Translations under genes and position numbers: made by a program
Notes under the pieces: model-generated
Databases searched by the model: none
The model's input: only the letters and a program-made list of their open reading frames with translations
Told to the model about the DNA's origin: nothing
Shown here: piece after piece, positions 7,529-16,571 of the stretch
How the letters are laid out: every line of letters starts with the position of its first letter
Numbering within the stretch: position 1 is the stretch's first letter
Assembly: GCF_030581005.1 (NCBI RefSeq)
Contig: NZ_JAUQSX010000011.1
Location: 124,001 to 188,000, forward strand
Source: Hymenobacter mellowenesis
Lineage (GTDB): Bacteria > Bacteroidota > Bacteroidia > Cytophagales > Hymenobacteraceae
DNA length: 64,000 nucleotides
Direction of reading: 5' to 3'

Positions 7529-9283
7529 CTACTCCACCAGTAACCGGTGCGCCTGACTGCCGTTGCGTACCACATACATCCCCGGTGGCAGCGCGGGTGG
7601 TAAAACCAGGTGGAGAGGGCCGTGCGACGGCATGTGGCCCCCGGCCATGCGGCGGCCCAACGCGTCGAGGAGTTGAACCGGCTGCCCGGGCGCCAAGCCC
7701 TCTACCGTGACGGTCGAGCGGGCCGGGTTGGGGTAGAGGGCAAAGGGCGCCTGCCCCGCCAAGGGCCGGGCCGCCAGGGGAGCGCCGGACAGCCGGGCCA
7801 GGTAAGCGAGGGTCGTGACCGTAAACGGGCCGAATTGCGCGCCGCCGCAGGTGCCGGCAAGGTGCAGGCGGTTGTTCGCATCCAAAACCAATCCTGTTAC
7901 CGCATCCTGATACCCCCCACCTGCACGCAGGGCCCACTGCGGAGCACCGGCCGTGTCCAGCGCCACCACCACAATGTCTTCGTTGCCAGTACTAACCAAA
8001 GCCGTGGTGCCAAAAGTACTGCCGGCGGCTGAGGGAGTTCCTGTAACGGGCTCACGGCCAAAAGTGCCGGCGGCGTACACGCGATTGCCGCGCACGGCCA
8101 GCTGGCTCAGGAATTCGTCATCCGGGCCGCTGCCGGCGCGTACGGCCCATTGCCAGCCGCCGGTGGCCGCATCCAGCCGGCCTACGAAGGCGTCGCCCAG
8201 CTGAAATGTGCCTGGCGCGCTGGGACCGGGCCAATAGGTGCCGCTAGTGTTAGTGAGCGTGGTGGCGCCAAACGCGGCCGTGCCCCCGCTAAATTTTCCG
8301 CAGGCGTAGAGGTGGCCCGCGTTGTCCGTGGCCAGCCCCGCGCAGTACGTGAACCCGGCACCACCGGGGAAGGTGCCGGTGCCGGGCGTGGCGGTGAGGT
8401 TGCGGGCCCACTGCCAGTTGCCGAGGCGGTCGATTTTGGCGATGTAGCTGCCGCTTTGTTGGGTGAGGGGGAACAAGGCGGAAAAGGCGATGCCCGAGCC
8501 GAAATCGCCGGTCAGGTAGGCGTTGCCCTGCGCGTCGGCGGCCAGGTCGGCCACGGTGCCGTGGCCCGTGCTCACGGCCCAGCCCCAGGCGCCGGTGGCC
8601 GCGTCGAGGCGAGCCACGAACAGGTCGGTGCCGCGGCCCACGTTTTGCAGCACGGTGGCGCCCACGCGCAGGGCGGGCCCGTCGAAGGTACCGGCCACGA
8701 GCACGCCGCCGGCCCCGTCGGGGGCCACGGCCCGGCCGAAATCCCGGCCGTCGTTGGCGTTGCCGAAGCCGGCCTGCTGCACCCACAGCCAAGCGCCGGT
8801 GGCGCCATCGAGCTTGGCCACGAGCACGTCGGAATAGCCGGCCGAGGTAATGGTGAAGCCGCCGAAAGTAGCTGTGACCGGTACGTTGCGCGAGCCTTGC
8901 GCGAACGAGCCCACAGCATACACCTGGCCTTGCGCGTCAACGGCCACGTCGGTGAACTGGTCGCTCTCGCCGCCGCCGCCGCCGCTGGCCCAGAGCCAGG
9001 CCCCGCTGGCGTCGCGCTTAGCTACGAAGGCGTCATTAAAACCTGTTTCGGTTAGGGTGGTGGCGCCGAAGCGCACGGAACCGTTGAACTGGCCCACCAC
9101 GTAAGTGTTGCCCTGTGCATCGGCCGTCACCATGTTAACGCGGGAACTGCTGGGCGTTGTGCCTACGCCGCACCCGCCCGCTTGGTCAAACACCGGAACT
9201 TGCGCGCGGGTTGAATTAGCCAGGGCGAGCAGCAGGCACAGTGTCAGGCTGCCGCGTAGAAAATAGAAGTAGAAAGGGTTCAT
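7529..9283 (-). CDS. SBBP-repeat protein with T9SS sorting domain (copy 2)
   Basis: 584 residues from the ATG at 9283, chosen because it aligns exactly with the start of copy 1 and begins a signal peptide (MNPFYFYFLRG, cut after RAQ). The frame is open 17 codons further upstream, but that part is not signal-like. SBBP blades fill the mature protein and a T9SS type A domain (ALYPNPARSTVTVEG, PPGMYVVRNGS) ends it. Copies 1 and 2 are nearly identical in their central 200 residues and diverge towards the ends, a pattern that fits duplication with later drift or gene conversion. Confidence 0.85.
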   Translation of the reverse strand: MNPFYFYFLRGSLTLCLLLALANSTRAQVPVFDQAGGCGVGTTPSSSRVNMVTADAQGNTYVVGQFNGSVRFGATTLTETGFNDAFVAKRDASGAWLWASGGGGGESDQFTDVAVDAQGQVYAVGSFAQGSRNVPVTATFGGFTITSAGYSDVLVAKLDGATGAWLWVQQAGFGNANDGRDFGRAVAPDGAGGVLVAGTFDGPALRVGATVLQNVGRGTDLFVARLDAATGAWGWAVSTGHGTVADLAADAQGNAYLTGDFGSGIAFSALFPLTQQSGSYIAKIDRLGNWQWARNLTATPGTGTFPGGAGFTYCAGLATDNAGHLYACGKFSGGTAAFGATTLTNTSGTYWPGPSAPGTFQLGDAFVGRLDAATGGWQWAVRAGSGPDDEFLSQLAVRGNRVYAAGTFGREPVTGTPSAAGSTFGTTALVSTGNEDIVVVALDTAGAPQWALRAGGGYQDAVTGLVLDANNRLHLAGTCGGAQFGPFTVTTLAYLARLSGAPLAARPLAGQAPFALYPNPARSTVTVEGLAPGQPVQLLDALGRRMAGGHMPSHGPLHLVLPPALPPGMYVVRNGSQAHRLLVE

Positions 9284-9342
9284 GGTGTTGCGCAAAAAGG
9301 AGGAGTGAACGGAGCGGCTGGCGCCGGGGGGCACTAGCGGAA

Positions 9343-10349
9343 TTACTTCTTCGCGGCCAGCGCGGTTATTTCGGCCTGCAGCCGCTGGTTCTGCTTATCC
9401 AGCTCAATCACCCGCAGGGTCAGCTCCTCCAACTGTTGCAATAGCCGGGCCTGCATGGTCCCCACGTCGATGCCGTTGGCCTGCACTTCCCCCGCCGACG
9501 GAATGGTGGGCAGGTGCTTGTTGAGCTGCAGGTAGCGTTCCAGCTCCGGCAGCGGCATCAGCCGGTAGGTGGGCTCGAAAACGAAATCGGCCCAGTCGGT
9601 GGCGCTCATCACGTACACCGACTGGGCCACCAGCTTGCCGTCCACGGCCAGCTTGTAGTTGGCGTAGTGCGGCGAGGCACTGGTCAGCCCCCGCCCGATT
9701 TGTACCTTGCCATCGGGGCTAATGCGCAGGCGCTGATAAGCGCCCATGATATTGGCCGGAGATTGATAGCTCGCGCCGGCGCCGCCGTTCGACGCCACCG
9801 TGCTGAAGGCCAAGGCGCCGTCCATATCGGCCCAGATGACGGCCCCGCCGTTTTTGTTATTATTCAAACCAAACCGAAAAGGGCCGTCACCCTGGCGAAT
9901 GGCGTTGAATCCCAGACAAGTACTGCCGTTGGCGAGGGCTTGGGCGCCAAGCCCAAGGTCATCAACCGAAAAATTGGCCCGCCCGCTGTACACGCCTAAC
10001 ACCGATTCGTCGTGTTGCTTATGTGCATCAAGACCAATACCCAAGCCAACATGCCCATTGCGCGTAATTTTAAATATGGTCGGATACCCTGTCTGATTGA
10101 GCATGAAGTTATGGGCCATCTGGCCGGCTGCAGTGGAACTGTTGCTCAGCCCTGCCAAGTAGCCAATGCTGCCATCACTAGCCAAAGTGCCCAGTTGGAG
10201 GTAGGCCCCGTTGGGGTTGGTAGCGTCGCCACTGAGAAAAAGGTGCCTCCGTTTCGGGCCCCGCCGTCCAGCGTATTATTTTGGCCAACGGCCGACGTTG
10301 CCAGGAGCAGCCCTGCAACTAGTAATAGGTATGTGTAGATAACCTTCAT
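9343..10349 (-). pseudogene. Secreted fibre-like protein with S74-type C-terminus, frameshifted
   Basis: The N-terminal frame (from ATG 10349, MKVIYTYLLLVAGLLLATSA, a clear signal peptide) and the main frame (ending 9343) are offset by one. Adding one T to the five-T run read at 10237-10241 joins them as GGTFFLSGDATNPNGAYLQL. The joined product is about 335 residues. Its last 90 residues (LPELERYLQLNKHLPTIPSA, then DVGTMQARLLQQLEELTLRV) match the trimerising coiled-coil end of Bacteroidota tail-fibre/S74-type proteins, although the self-cleaving catalytic core is not obvious. It is first in the operon with the SBBP and oxidase genes. The break may be real, a slippage site or a sequencing error. 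Confidence 0.75.
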
Positions 10350-10980
10350 GGAAAACAGGTAAGGAAGTGGAAATTTCCGGATACCGGGTGTGTTGAGCAA
10401 AGTAAGAAAATACAGTCAATAAACCTATTTATTATGAGGGTCTTAACTTTTTGCGGCGCGGGTCCAGTAGTTAAGCATGCCCTGGCTGCTGAGCTGGCAT
10501 TGAGTGGCGACTGAACGGGGTTTCGAAACGAGGTGATTAAAAAATGAGTAGTGCTTGGACAAGTTCTTTACCCGCTGCCTAGCTTAGTGCTATAAAGCAA
10601 GGGACTAAACACGCAAAAACGCCCCGTCGCCACCGCCGCTGGCTGGGCTTGGGGCTGCTGGAAGTGTTCACCGAGCTGAGCCAGCCGCAATTGCTTACGC
10701 GGTGCGCTACGGGGCTGAGGCGTGCACGGAGTGGTTGCGGCGGGGCGAATTGTAGGCAATACTGTGTGGCGTTTTACCACCTTACTGCGACCCAGATAGC
10801 TTGCGACCCACCGGCCCAGCCCAGTACCTAACGCTGTCGCCGAGCTAGCACGGCGAGCGTTTCCTTGTGGCGTTTTTCGGCCAGATTCTGACGGCGTGTT
10901 GCCACGGCCCAGATGGCCACGGGTATCCAGCGTCAGCCTTCATTTGATTGGTAATCGACCTCTTTTTCTTCGTCTATCCG
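10350..10980. other. Intergenic stretch between divergent units
   Basis: About 630 bases. The part next to 10349 is AT-rich and probably holds the promoter of the minus-strand secretion operon, although no exact TAnnTTTG is present. The part from 10600 to 10900 is GC-rich with short frames on both strands that resemble no family; it may be decayed coding DNA. Confidence 0.4.
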
Positions 10981-11343
10981 ATGTCCGCCCAGAAAGAAAT
11001 CATCTTATTCATCTTCCTGACCGCTGGCATGCTCGCGCTGCCGTATTTCTATGCCCGGTACCTGATGCTCAAGTCTGTGTTCGTCCAGCAATTGAACGTG
11101 ATGCACGCGCGGATGGCCCAGGAGCAGCCCTTGGAATGCGTCGAGTTGGAACCGGAGTCTATTCTTTGGCAAACTGCGCTAGGTGAGGCCAGCATACGAG
11201 CGCGCAGCCGGGTTGTTTGGCACCATCTGGCGCACCCCGTGTACCGAGATGCTGTGATTGCCTATGAGGCTCTAGAAGCCCGCATCCACATCGGCATGTT
11301 GCTCACCGTCCTGGCCAGCGGCGTCCTGATAGCCCTGGTTTAG
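10981..11343 (+). CDS. Small two-helix membrane protein, unknown
   Basis: 120 residues from the ATG at 10981; an in-frame TTG 33 bases upstream is less likely. A hydrophobic helix lies at about 6-25 and a second at the extreme C-terminus (about 100-119). The central soluble part is rich in Glu, Ala and Arg and may be helical. No family recognised. It converges with the LytTR regulator downstream. Confidence 0.5.
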   Translation: MSAQKEIILFIFLTAGMLALPYFYARYLMLKSVFVQQLNVMHARMAQEQPLECVELEPESILWQTALGEASIRARSRVVWHHLAHPVYRDAVIAYEALEARIHIGMLLTVLASGVLIALV

Positions 11344-11437
11344 CTGGTTATCAATGCGAGTCAGCCGCACAGAGGCGTTCAGTCAAAGGGTGGTTTTCAC
11401 AACAAGAACAGAGAGTGTCTTTAATAACAAAATCGCC

Positions 11438-12202
11438 CTACCCTACTAAGTGAATGCGACTTTTGAGCTCATCCTTCAACGAGCGGCTGACCGGCACATA
11501 ATCATCGCCGAGCAAGACGCTGCTTTCCTCGTAGGCCTGCACCCGGTCCAGATTCACAATGTAGGAGCGGTGGGTTTTGAGAAACTGGTCGGGCAGCTTC
11601 TGCTCCAGCTCTTTCATCGTGGAGTCAAACACAAATTTCTCCCGCAGCGTGTGCAACCGCACAAAGTTCTGCAGGGCCTCGAAGTAGAGAATGTCGGCCA
11701 GCAGTACCTTGACGTGGCCGGAGCCCTTGCGCACGAACAGGTAGTCCTTGAACTTGGGGCAGCGCTCAGCTGGCCCCAGCACCTCCATGCCGACGCCATT
11801 GGCGGCATCCAATACGGGGCCGGTTGGGCCGGCCTGATAGGCGTTGTAGAGCGCCAGCTCAACCTGCACCCGCAGCGAATCATCGGTAAAGGGCTTGACC
11901 AGGTAGCCGTAGGGCTGGGCCAGCTTGGCCCGGTTCAGGGTGTCGGCATCGGAGCGGGCCGTGAGAAACACCACCGGCACGGCAAACTGCCGGCGAATAA
12001 GCAATGCCGCCGCAATGCCGTCGCAGTCACCGGCAATGTTGATGTCCATGAGCACCAACTCCACGGGCTGCGTGGCCAGCACGCGCAGGGCCTCATCGCT
12101 GTTGTCGACGGGTTCGAGTGGGGTATGCCCCAGCCGAACCAGCGTGCGTTCTATCTCGGCGGCAATAAGCAATTCATCTTCAACTATGAGAATGGTAGAC
12201 AT
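11438..12202 (-). CDS. LytTR response regulator
   Basis: 254 residues from ATG 12202, chosen because MSTILIVEDE begins the receiver domain; a start 36 bases earlier is possible. The receiver spans about 1-120 with phospho-acceptor Asp53 (VLMDINIAGD) and Lys103 (YLVKPF). A LytTR DNA-binding domain fills about 155-254 (ILYFEALQNFVRLHT, KTHRSYIVNLDRV). It follows the kinase gene by 32 bases in the same operon, so it should be that kinase's partner. Confidence 0.9.
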   Translation of the reverse strand: MSTILIVEDELLIAAEIERTLVRLGHTPLEPVDNSDEALRVLATQPVELVLMDINIAGDCDGIAAALLIRRQFAVPVVFLTARSDADTLNRAKLAQPYGYLVKPFTDDSLRVQVELALYNAYQAGPTGPVLDAANGVGMEVLGPAERCPKFKDYLFVRKGSGHVKVLLADILYFEALQNFVRLHTLREKFVFDSTMKELEQKLPDQFLKTHRSYIVNLDRVQAYEESSVLLGDDYVPVSRSLKDELKSRIHLVG

Positions 12203-12234
12203 AGGGTGGGATAAGGGGCACACCGCGAGTCTCG

Positions 12235-14103
12235 TCATTCACGAGTTACCTCCATGCGTGTGCCCGTGGGAAAGGAACGTGTCACCGACAGCTTCGCTTT
12301 CAGCTGTTTGGTGAGCGTGCGGACCAGCTGCATGCCCAGGGAGTGGGCCTTCGCTGGCGCGTCCTGGGCCGGCATTCCGGCCCCGTCATCGGAGATGGTA
12401 AGCTGGAAGCCGGTGGGGCGGCTGGCGAAGGAAACGTGCAGGTGGCCCTGGGCAAGGCCCTGAAAAGCGTGCTTGTACGCATTGGTCACCATTTCGTTCA
12501 CCACTAGTCCCACCGTGCTGGCCTCTTTGGGGCTCATAATTACCGGGGCCAGGTCCATGCTCAGCTCGATGTTTTGCTCGGACGTGGCGAGGGCGATTTT
12601 CAGAGAGTCAAGCAGTTCGCGCAGGTACTGGTCCATGCGCACTTCGGCCAGATTGTCGGCTTGATATAAGAACTCATGTACCATGGCCATGCTCTGAATT
12701 CTGTCCCGGCTGGCGGTTAGCGCGGCCACCAGGGCGGGCTCGGGCAGGGTGCTTGCCTGCCAGCCCAGCAGGCCGCTTACCAGTTGCAGGTTGTTCTTCA
12801 CACGGTGGTGAATTTCCTGCAGCAGCACCTCCTTTTCGGCTACGGACCGGCAGTTGGCCTGATTGGCCACGGCCAGCAGGGCTTTTTGCCGCCGCAGCCG
12901 CCAGTACAGCCAGCTGCCCACCCCGATGGTCGTGGTCAGCCCGCCTAGCAGCAGCCACAGCGAGTGCAGTTGCGCCCGCTGGCTGCGCTGCTCAAACTCG
13001 GCGGCCCGCTTCTGCTCCGTCAGCAGCTTCACGTCGTAGCGCACCTGCAGCTGGGCCAGTGCCTGCGCCTTGTCGCCGTTGAACAGGGAGTCGCGCAGGT
13101 GCTGCGCCCGGTTGTCGAGGTCGAAGGAGCGGCGCATCCGGCCCTGGTCGGCGTGCGCCCAGGCCAGGTTGGCCAGCGCGTCCGCCTCGTAGTCGGGCAT
13201 CTTTAGCTCGCGGGCCAGGATGAGGGCCAGTTCCGCCATGCGCTGCGAAACGGCCGGCTGCCCCTGCAACCGGTACACGCGGGCCAGCGCCAGCGCCGAG
13301 CTGGCCGTCTGGGGCCGAAACCCGTGACGCTGCATGATGCGCAGGGCCCGGTTCATGTTTGTGGCCGCTGAATCCAGCGTGACCCTGGTCTGGGGCTGAA
13401 TCATGGCGTACACCTCGCCCCGGAACTGGTACACGTAGCCCAAGCCCCGGGCGTCTTTCGCCCGCTGCATGTAGGGGAGCGCCCGGGTCGCGTAGTGCAG
13501 CACCGAGTCGTAGCGCTGCATTACCAGAAAGGTGTTGGCCAGGTTGAGCAGCAGGCCGCCCCGCTCCCGGGGTGGAACGTTGCCCACGGCTCCTTGCTGC
13601 TGGTAGGCCTGGCGCATATACTTTAGGCCCCCGGTCACGTCTTTGGTATCAACTGATACCAGGCCCATACACTGCGTGAAGCGCCATTCGTCGGGTAGCT
13701 GGTGCACCCTGGCCACGCCGACACCTTCCTGGCTGTACTGCATGGCGGCTACGTAGTCGGCGGCCCGCTCACAGTTCACCACCAGCTGGTACAAGCCATC
13801 GGCCACGCGCGGCCAGTCCCGCCGGTGACGGGCCAGCTGCACGGCCTGCTCCCCTATCCGGCGGGCCTCCGGCTCATCCTGCGCAAATAGCGCGTCACTT
13901 AAAGCGCGCAGCGTCTGAAACCGGACCGAGTCCGGTAGTTGCCGCCGCCGGGCCACTTCGCGCAGCGAGTCAACGGTGGCGCTGTCCCCGGGCGAGGTTA
14001 GGCTGCTTTCGCCCGGCAAACAGGTTGCGCGGGCTACCGTACCGGCCAACAGCAGGGCCAGCACGGTCAAATGCTTACCGCCCGCCACGTCGCTTCGACG
14101 CAC
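12235..14103 (-). CDS. TPR-containing histidine kinase, HisKA_2 type
   Basis: 622 residues. An N-terminal signal or anchor is followed by tetratricopeptide-like helices (about 45-350), a coiled coil, one membrane helix at about 380-400, then a HisKA_2 domain (LLQEIHHRVKNNLQLVSGLL, phospho-His 432 or 433) and an HATPase_c domain (NEMVTNAYKHAF, ISDDGAGMP). The TPR part probably lies in the periplasm as sensor. This layout is common in Bacteroidota, next to LytTR regulators as here. The ligand is unknown. Confidence 0.9.
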   Translation of the reverse strand: MRRSDVAGGKHLTVLALLLAGTVARATCLPGESSLTSPGDSATVDSLREVARRRQLPDSVRFQTLRALSDALFAQDEPEARRIGEQAVQLARHRRDWPRVADGLYQLVVNCERAADYVAAMQYSQEGVGVARVHQLPDEWRFTQCMGLVSVDTKDVTGGLKYMRQAYQQQGAVGNVPPRERGGLLLNLANTFLVMQRYDSVLHYATRALPYMQRAKDARGLGYVYQFRGEVYAMIQPQTRVTLDSAATNMNRALRIMQRHGFRPQTASSALALARVYRLQGQPAVSQRMAELALILARELKMPDYEADALANLAWAHADQGRMRRSFDLDNRAQHLRDSLFNGDKAQALAQLQVRYDVKLLTEQKRAAEFEQRSQRAQLHSLWLLLGGLTTTIGVGSWLYWRLRRQKALLAVANQANCRSVAEKEVLLQEIHHRVKNNLQLVSGLLGWQASTLPEPALVAALTASRDRIQSMAMVHEFLYQADNLAEVRMDQYLRELLDSLKIALATSEQNIELSMDLAPVIMSPKEASTVGLVVNEMVTNAYKHAFQGLAQGHLHVSFASRPTGFQLTISDDGAGMPAQDAPAKAHSLGMQLVRTLTKQLKAKLSVTRSFPTGTRMEVTRE

Positions 14104-14277
14104 CTTGGGGGCTGGGAATGAAAGGACTGCTGCTGCGCATTGCTGGTAGAAAATAGGGCCCCTCCCCTACCCTGCCCAGGTGGGCCGGCAGCGGAGGAGA
14201 TAGTTTGAAATAGGGAAGGAAGAACCGCCCGGCCCGGAATAGAGCCGCGCCGGCGAAATAGCCCCTAACGGATACGC

Positions 14278-14982
14278 TTACTTTTTGGGCGACATCATCT
14301 GGCGCAGCTGCCGCTGAAACGCTTTCTGAATCTGGGCCTCGTTCGCCGCCTTGAACTGGGCAAGGATGTTGTGAATAACATCAGTCGAGGAGGCTCCCCC
14401 ACCCAGCAGCAGGCCCATCTGCTGGAAAAACTGCTGGTGGCTGGCCGTGATGCGAATCTGAAAGGTTTTCTTCTCCGCCGAATCGGCAAAGAGTGAAGTC
14501 AGGTCCAGCTTATCCTTGCCGTCCCCCGTGGCAGCTGGCATCGGCGCAGCTTCCACCTCCACCGCCTCTTCTTCCTCCCGGTCATCTACAACGGGCAACT
14601 CGGCAGCCGGAGCGGCCAGCGGTGCCGGTGCCACGACGGTCGATGCTTTTTCTCCCTTCGGTTCTAACGGGGCTGCACTGGTGGCTGGCGCGGGAACAGC
14701 CGCCGACGGCGGCGCGGGCTCTGTGGCGGTAACGGGTACGGCCGGCACCGACGGTTCCGTTTTTACTGCTTCCACCGGGGGCGCGGCTTCGACGGGCGCC
14801 GTGGCCGGCTCCGGAGCCGAAGCCGCCGGTGTGGGCGTAGGCTCCGGGGCCGGTGTGGGCAGTACGAAGGGCTGGCTGGTCCCCATGTGGCTGATGGCCG
14901 CGACGGAGCCCGTCAGGCGGGCCAGCTCAGCCATTTGTTCTTCCGGGGTGAGTTTGGGTTTCTTGGTGGAGGCTTTGGCCAT
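14278..14982 (-). CDS. ParA partner, DUF3408-like
   Basis: 234 residues: a basic N-terminus, a long Pro/Ala/Glu-rich disordered linker (about 40-155), and a C-terminal folded part (about 170-234: KKTFQIRITASHQQFFQQMG, then DVIHNILAQFKAANEAQIQK). That last part resembles DUF3408, which in Bacteroides conjugative elements sits right after the ParA-like gene, as here (61 bases downstream). It probably serves partition or transfer as the DNA- or ParA-binding partner. The family call is moderate because the linker is unusually long. Confidence 0.6.
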   Translation of the reverse strand: MAKASTKKPKLTPEEQMAELARLTGSVAAISHMGTSQPFVLPTPAPEPTPTPAASAPEPATAPVEAAPPVEAVKTEPSVPAVPVTATEPAPPSAAVPAPATSAAPLEPKGEKASTVVAPAPLAAPAAELPVVDDREEEEAVEVEAAPMPAATGDGKDKLDLTSLFADSAEKKTFQIRITASHQQFFQQMGLLLGGGASSTDVIHNILAQFKAANEAQIQKAFQRQLRQMMSPKK

Positions 14983-15043
14983 GACAAAGAAGAATACAGG
15001 CTTGAAGTTTTAGAGGAAAAGCAGCGGTGGATGAGCCGTAGGG

Positions 15044-15829
15044 CTACGCGCCGGGGGCTGACTCGACGGCCGGGGCCGTAAACGCAATGGTTTTACCCGA
15101 GGGCGTGACCGCCCCCTCCCCTACCACGAGGGTCAGAATTTCCAGGATGAGCTGACCCAGGCCGAGGCGGTTGAGGTCACGCTCCGGCAGCGGAAACATC
15201 GTGGAGCGGTTTTCTTTGTAGGTCATCAGCAGCTCCACCCGGCTCTTGAGCAAGGGCAGCCCTTTCTCCTGAAACAGCTCCTCCGTCTTGTCATAAATCC
15301 CCTTTTTCTCGGACTTTACGAACTTGTTCCAAAAGGCGTAGAAGCCCAGCAGATTGGAATCCTCATCGCGCGCCTGCACAAACTGGCCCAGGATGCCCAT
15401 GTAGGACATGGTGGAGGCAATTGAGCCTTTGTCCGGCTCAATCGGCAGGAAGATGTAATCCACCAGCCTGAGCAACTCCGGAAGCCCCACCACGTTCACC
15501 GTGCCGGGCGTATCCACCAAGATGAAATCATAGTCCTGCTCAAACAACCCTTCGATGGAGCTCACGGCTTTCTCCACACTGGAAATAATGACTGGGTACG
15601 GCGGGATACCCTGCTTCAGCAGGCGGGCCTGGAACGGCGCTTCCGACTGCAACCGGTTCTGCTCTTCGAGGCGGTAGGCATGCAGGGAGTTCTGCGGATA
15701 GTCGCAGTCCACCATGGCCACCTTGTAGCCATAGTAGTAACACAGCGCCGAGGCCATGTGCGTGCCGATAGTCGACTTACCAGCGCCCCCCTTCTGGGTG
15801 GCAAATGCGAGTACGTGGGGTTGATTCAT
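15044..15829 (-). CDS. ParA-family partition/transfer ATPase
   Basis: 261 residues from ATG 15829 (MNQPHVLAFATQKGGAGKST), where the deviant Walker A motif comes right after the start as usual; the frame is open for 20 more codons upstream. Further ParA motifs are VAMVDCDYPQNS (A') and FILVDTPGTV (B). ParA ATPases position plasmids, or assist transfer in Bacteroides-type elements (TraA). The start faces an AT-rich repeat array that could be the partition site and operator. It is followed by the DUF3408-like partner. Confidence 0.85.
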   Translation of the reverse strand: MNQPHVLAFATQKGGAGKSTIGTHMASALCYYYGYKVAMVDCDYPQNSLHAYRLEEQNRLQSEAPFQARLLKQGIPPYPVIISSVEKAVSSIEGLFEQDYDFILVDTPGTVNVVGLPELLRLVDYIFLPIEPDKGSIASTMSYMGILGQFVQARDEDSNLLGFYAFWNKFVKSEKKGIYDKTEELFQEKGLPLLKSRVELLMTYKENRSTMFPLPERDLNRLGLGQLILEILTLVVGEGAVTPSGKTIAFTAPAVESAPGA

Positions 15830-15882
15830 GCGTGGGACCGGGAGATTGATAAAGGCGGGGTTGCTAGTTGTAAAGTGGCTTT

Positions 15883-16332
15883 GTTGCAATGCCGCAAAGT
15901 TGTATTGTGTGATTGCAACAAAGTTTCATTAGAGCATAGCAACAAAGTTGTGTTATGGTATTGCACCTATACAACTTTGTTGCATTGATAAAAAGGTGTC
16001 TAGGTGCAAAGTTGCAAAACAACAATGAGCTAATGTGGTGTTGTTGCTTAGTTGCAATGTGGCGAAGATAGTATGCTGCGTTGTTGCAAAGCAACATTAT
16101 GGCAAATAATTTGAAGCGCAAAATGCTGTAAAGTTGCAAAGTTGCTTTGGTGAACTGTTGCATCTCATCCAGTAGGCCATGCTTCTCTATGTTGGTTAAT
16201 TATGTTGCAAAGGGGCAAAGTTGTAACGGTGCAATGTGGCAATATTAAAACATTAAATGCCACGAATGGCATCATTCCTGAATGATGGCTGTGGAGGTGT
16301 AAAGTTGCATTGTGTCAAAGTTGCAATATGGC
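15883..16332. repeat. AT-rich array of TTGCAA-based repeats, iteron- or parS-like
   Basis: About 450 bases between parA and the mob genes contain some 15 copies of GTTGCAA or its complement. Many copies are extended: CAACAAAGTTG (15940-15950, inverted at 15972-15983), TGCAAAGTTGCAA (16005-16017), AAGTTGCAAAGTTGC (16131-16145), and a composite ending in GCAAT(G/A)TGGC (16053-16062, 16230-16239, 16321-16330). Spacing is irregular and orientation mixed. The region is far poorer in GC than its surroundings and has no credible gene. Partition centromere, replication iterons or transfer origin are all possible. Confidence 0.65.
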
Positions 16333-16408
16333 ATGAGTGCTAAGCTATAGTTCTAGCCCTATCCCCGGGTAACGCCCTCGTTCCATAAGCCCGTTCATCG
16401 TTTAGCAA

Positions 16409-16457
16409 GCCATGTCATTGTCCGGACAAACTTCGTTTGTCCGGACAATGACATGGC
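16409..16457. repeat. Perfect 23-bp inverted repeat, candidate oriT hairpin
   Basis: The arms 16409-16431 and 16435-16457 are perfectly complementary with a TTC loop (core TGTCATTGTCCGGACAA). A second, outer pair, GCAAGCCATG at 16405-16414 and CATGGCTTGGCTTGC at 16474-16488, nests around it. It lies about 115 bases before the MobC and relaxase genes, where transfer origins are usually found. It lacks a T run, so a terminator role is less likely. Confidence 0.6.
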
Positions 16458-16571
16458 CAAGTTCGCGGGCTCACATGGCTTGGCTTGCTAGTTTAGCGTA
16501 TAGCATTTAGCGTTTCGCAATTCTAAAGTAGATTTAGCAAACCTGGGTAAGCTAACGTCCCCAGAATCATC

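Noticed and set aside
8150..9055. 301-codon open frame on the plus strand
   Set aside because: Shadow of the SBBP gene, repeated opposite the tandem copy as well.
10568..10831. Short frames on both strands
   Set aside because: Overlapping frames of 60-70 codons without any family pattern; kept only as possible decayed coding DNA.
15864..16163. 99-codon open frame on the minus strand
   Set aside because: Produced by the TTGCAA repeats (Cys, Asn and Leu-rich reading); no protein-like sequence.
15883..16332. CRISPR array
   Set aside because: Repeats are short, in both orientations and irregularly spaced, with no unique spacers of constant length and no cas genes.
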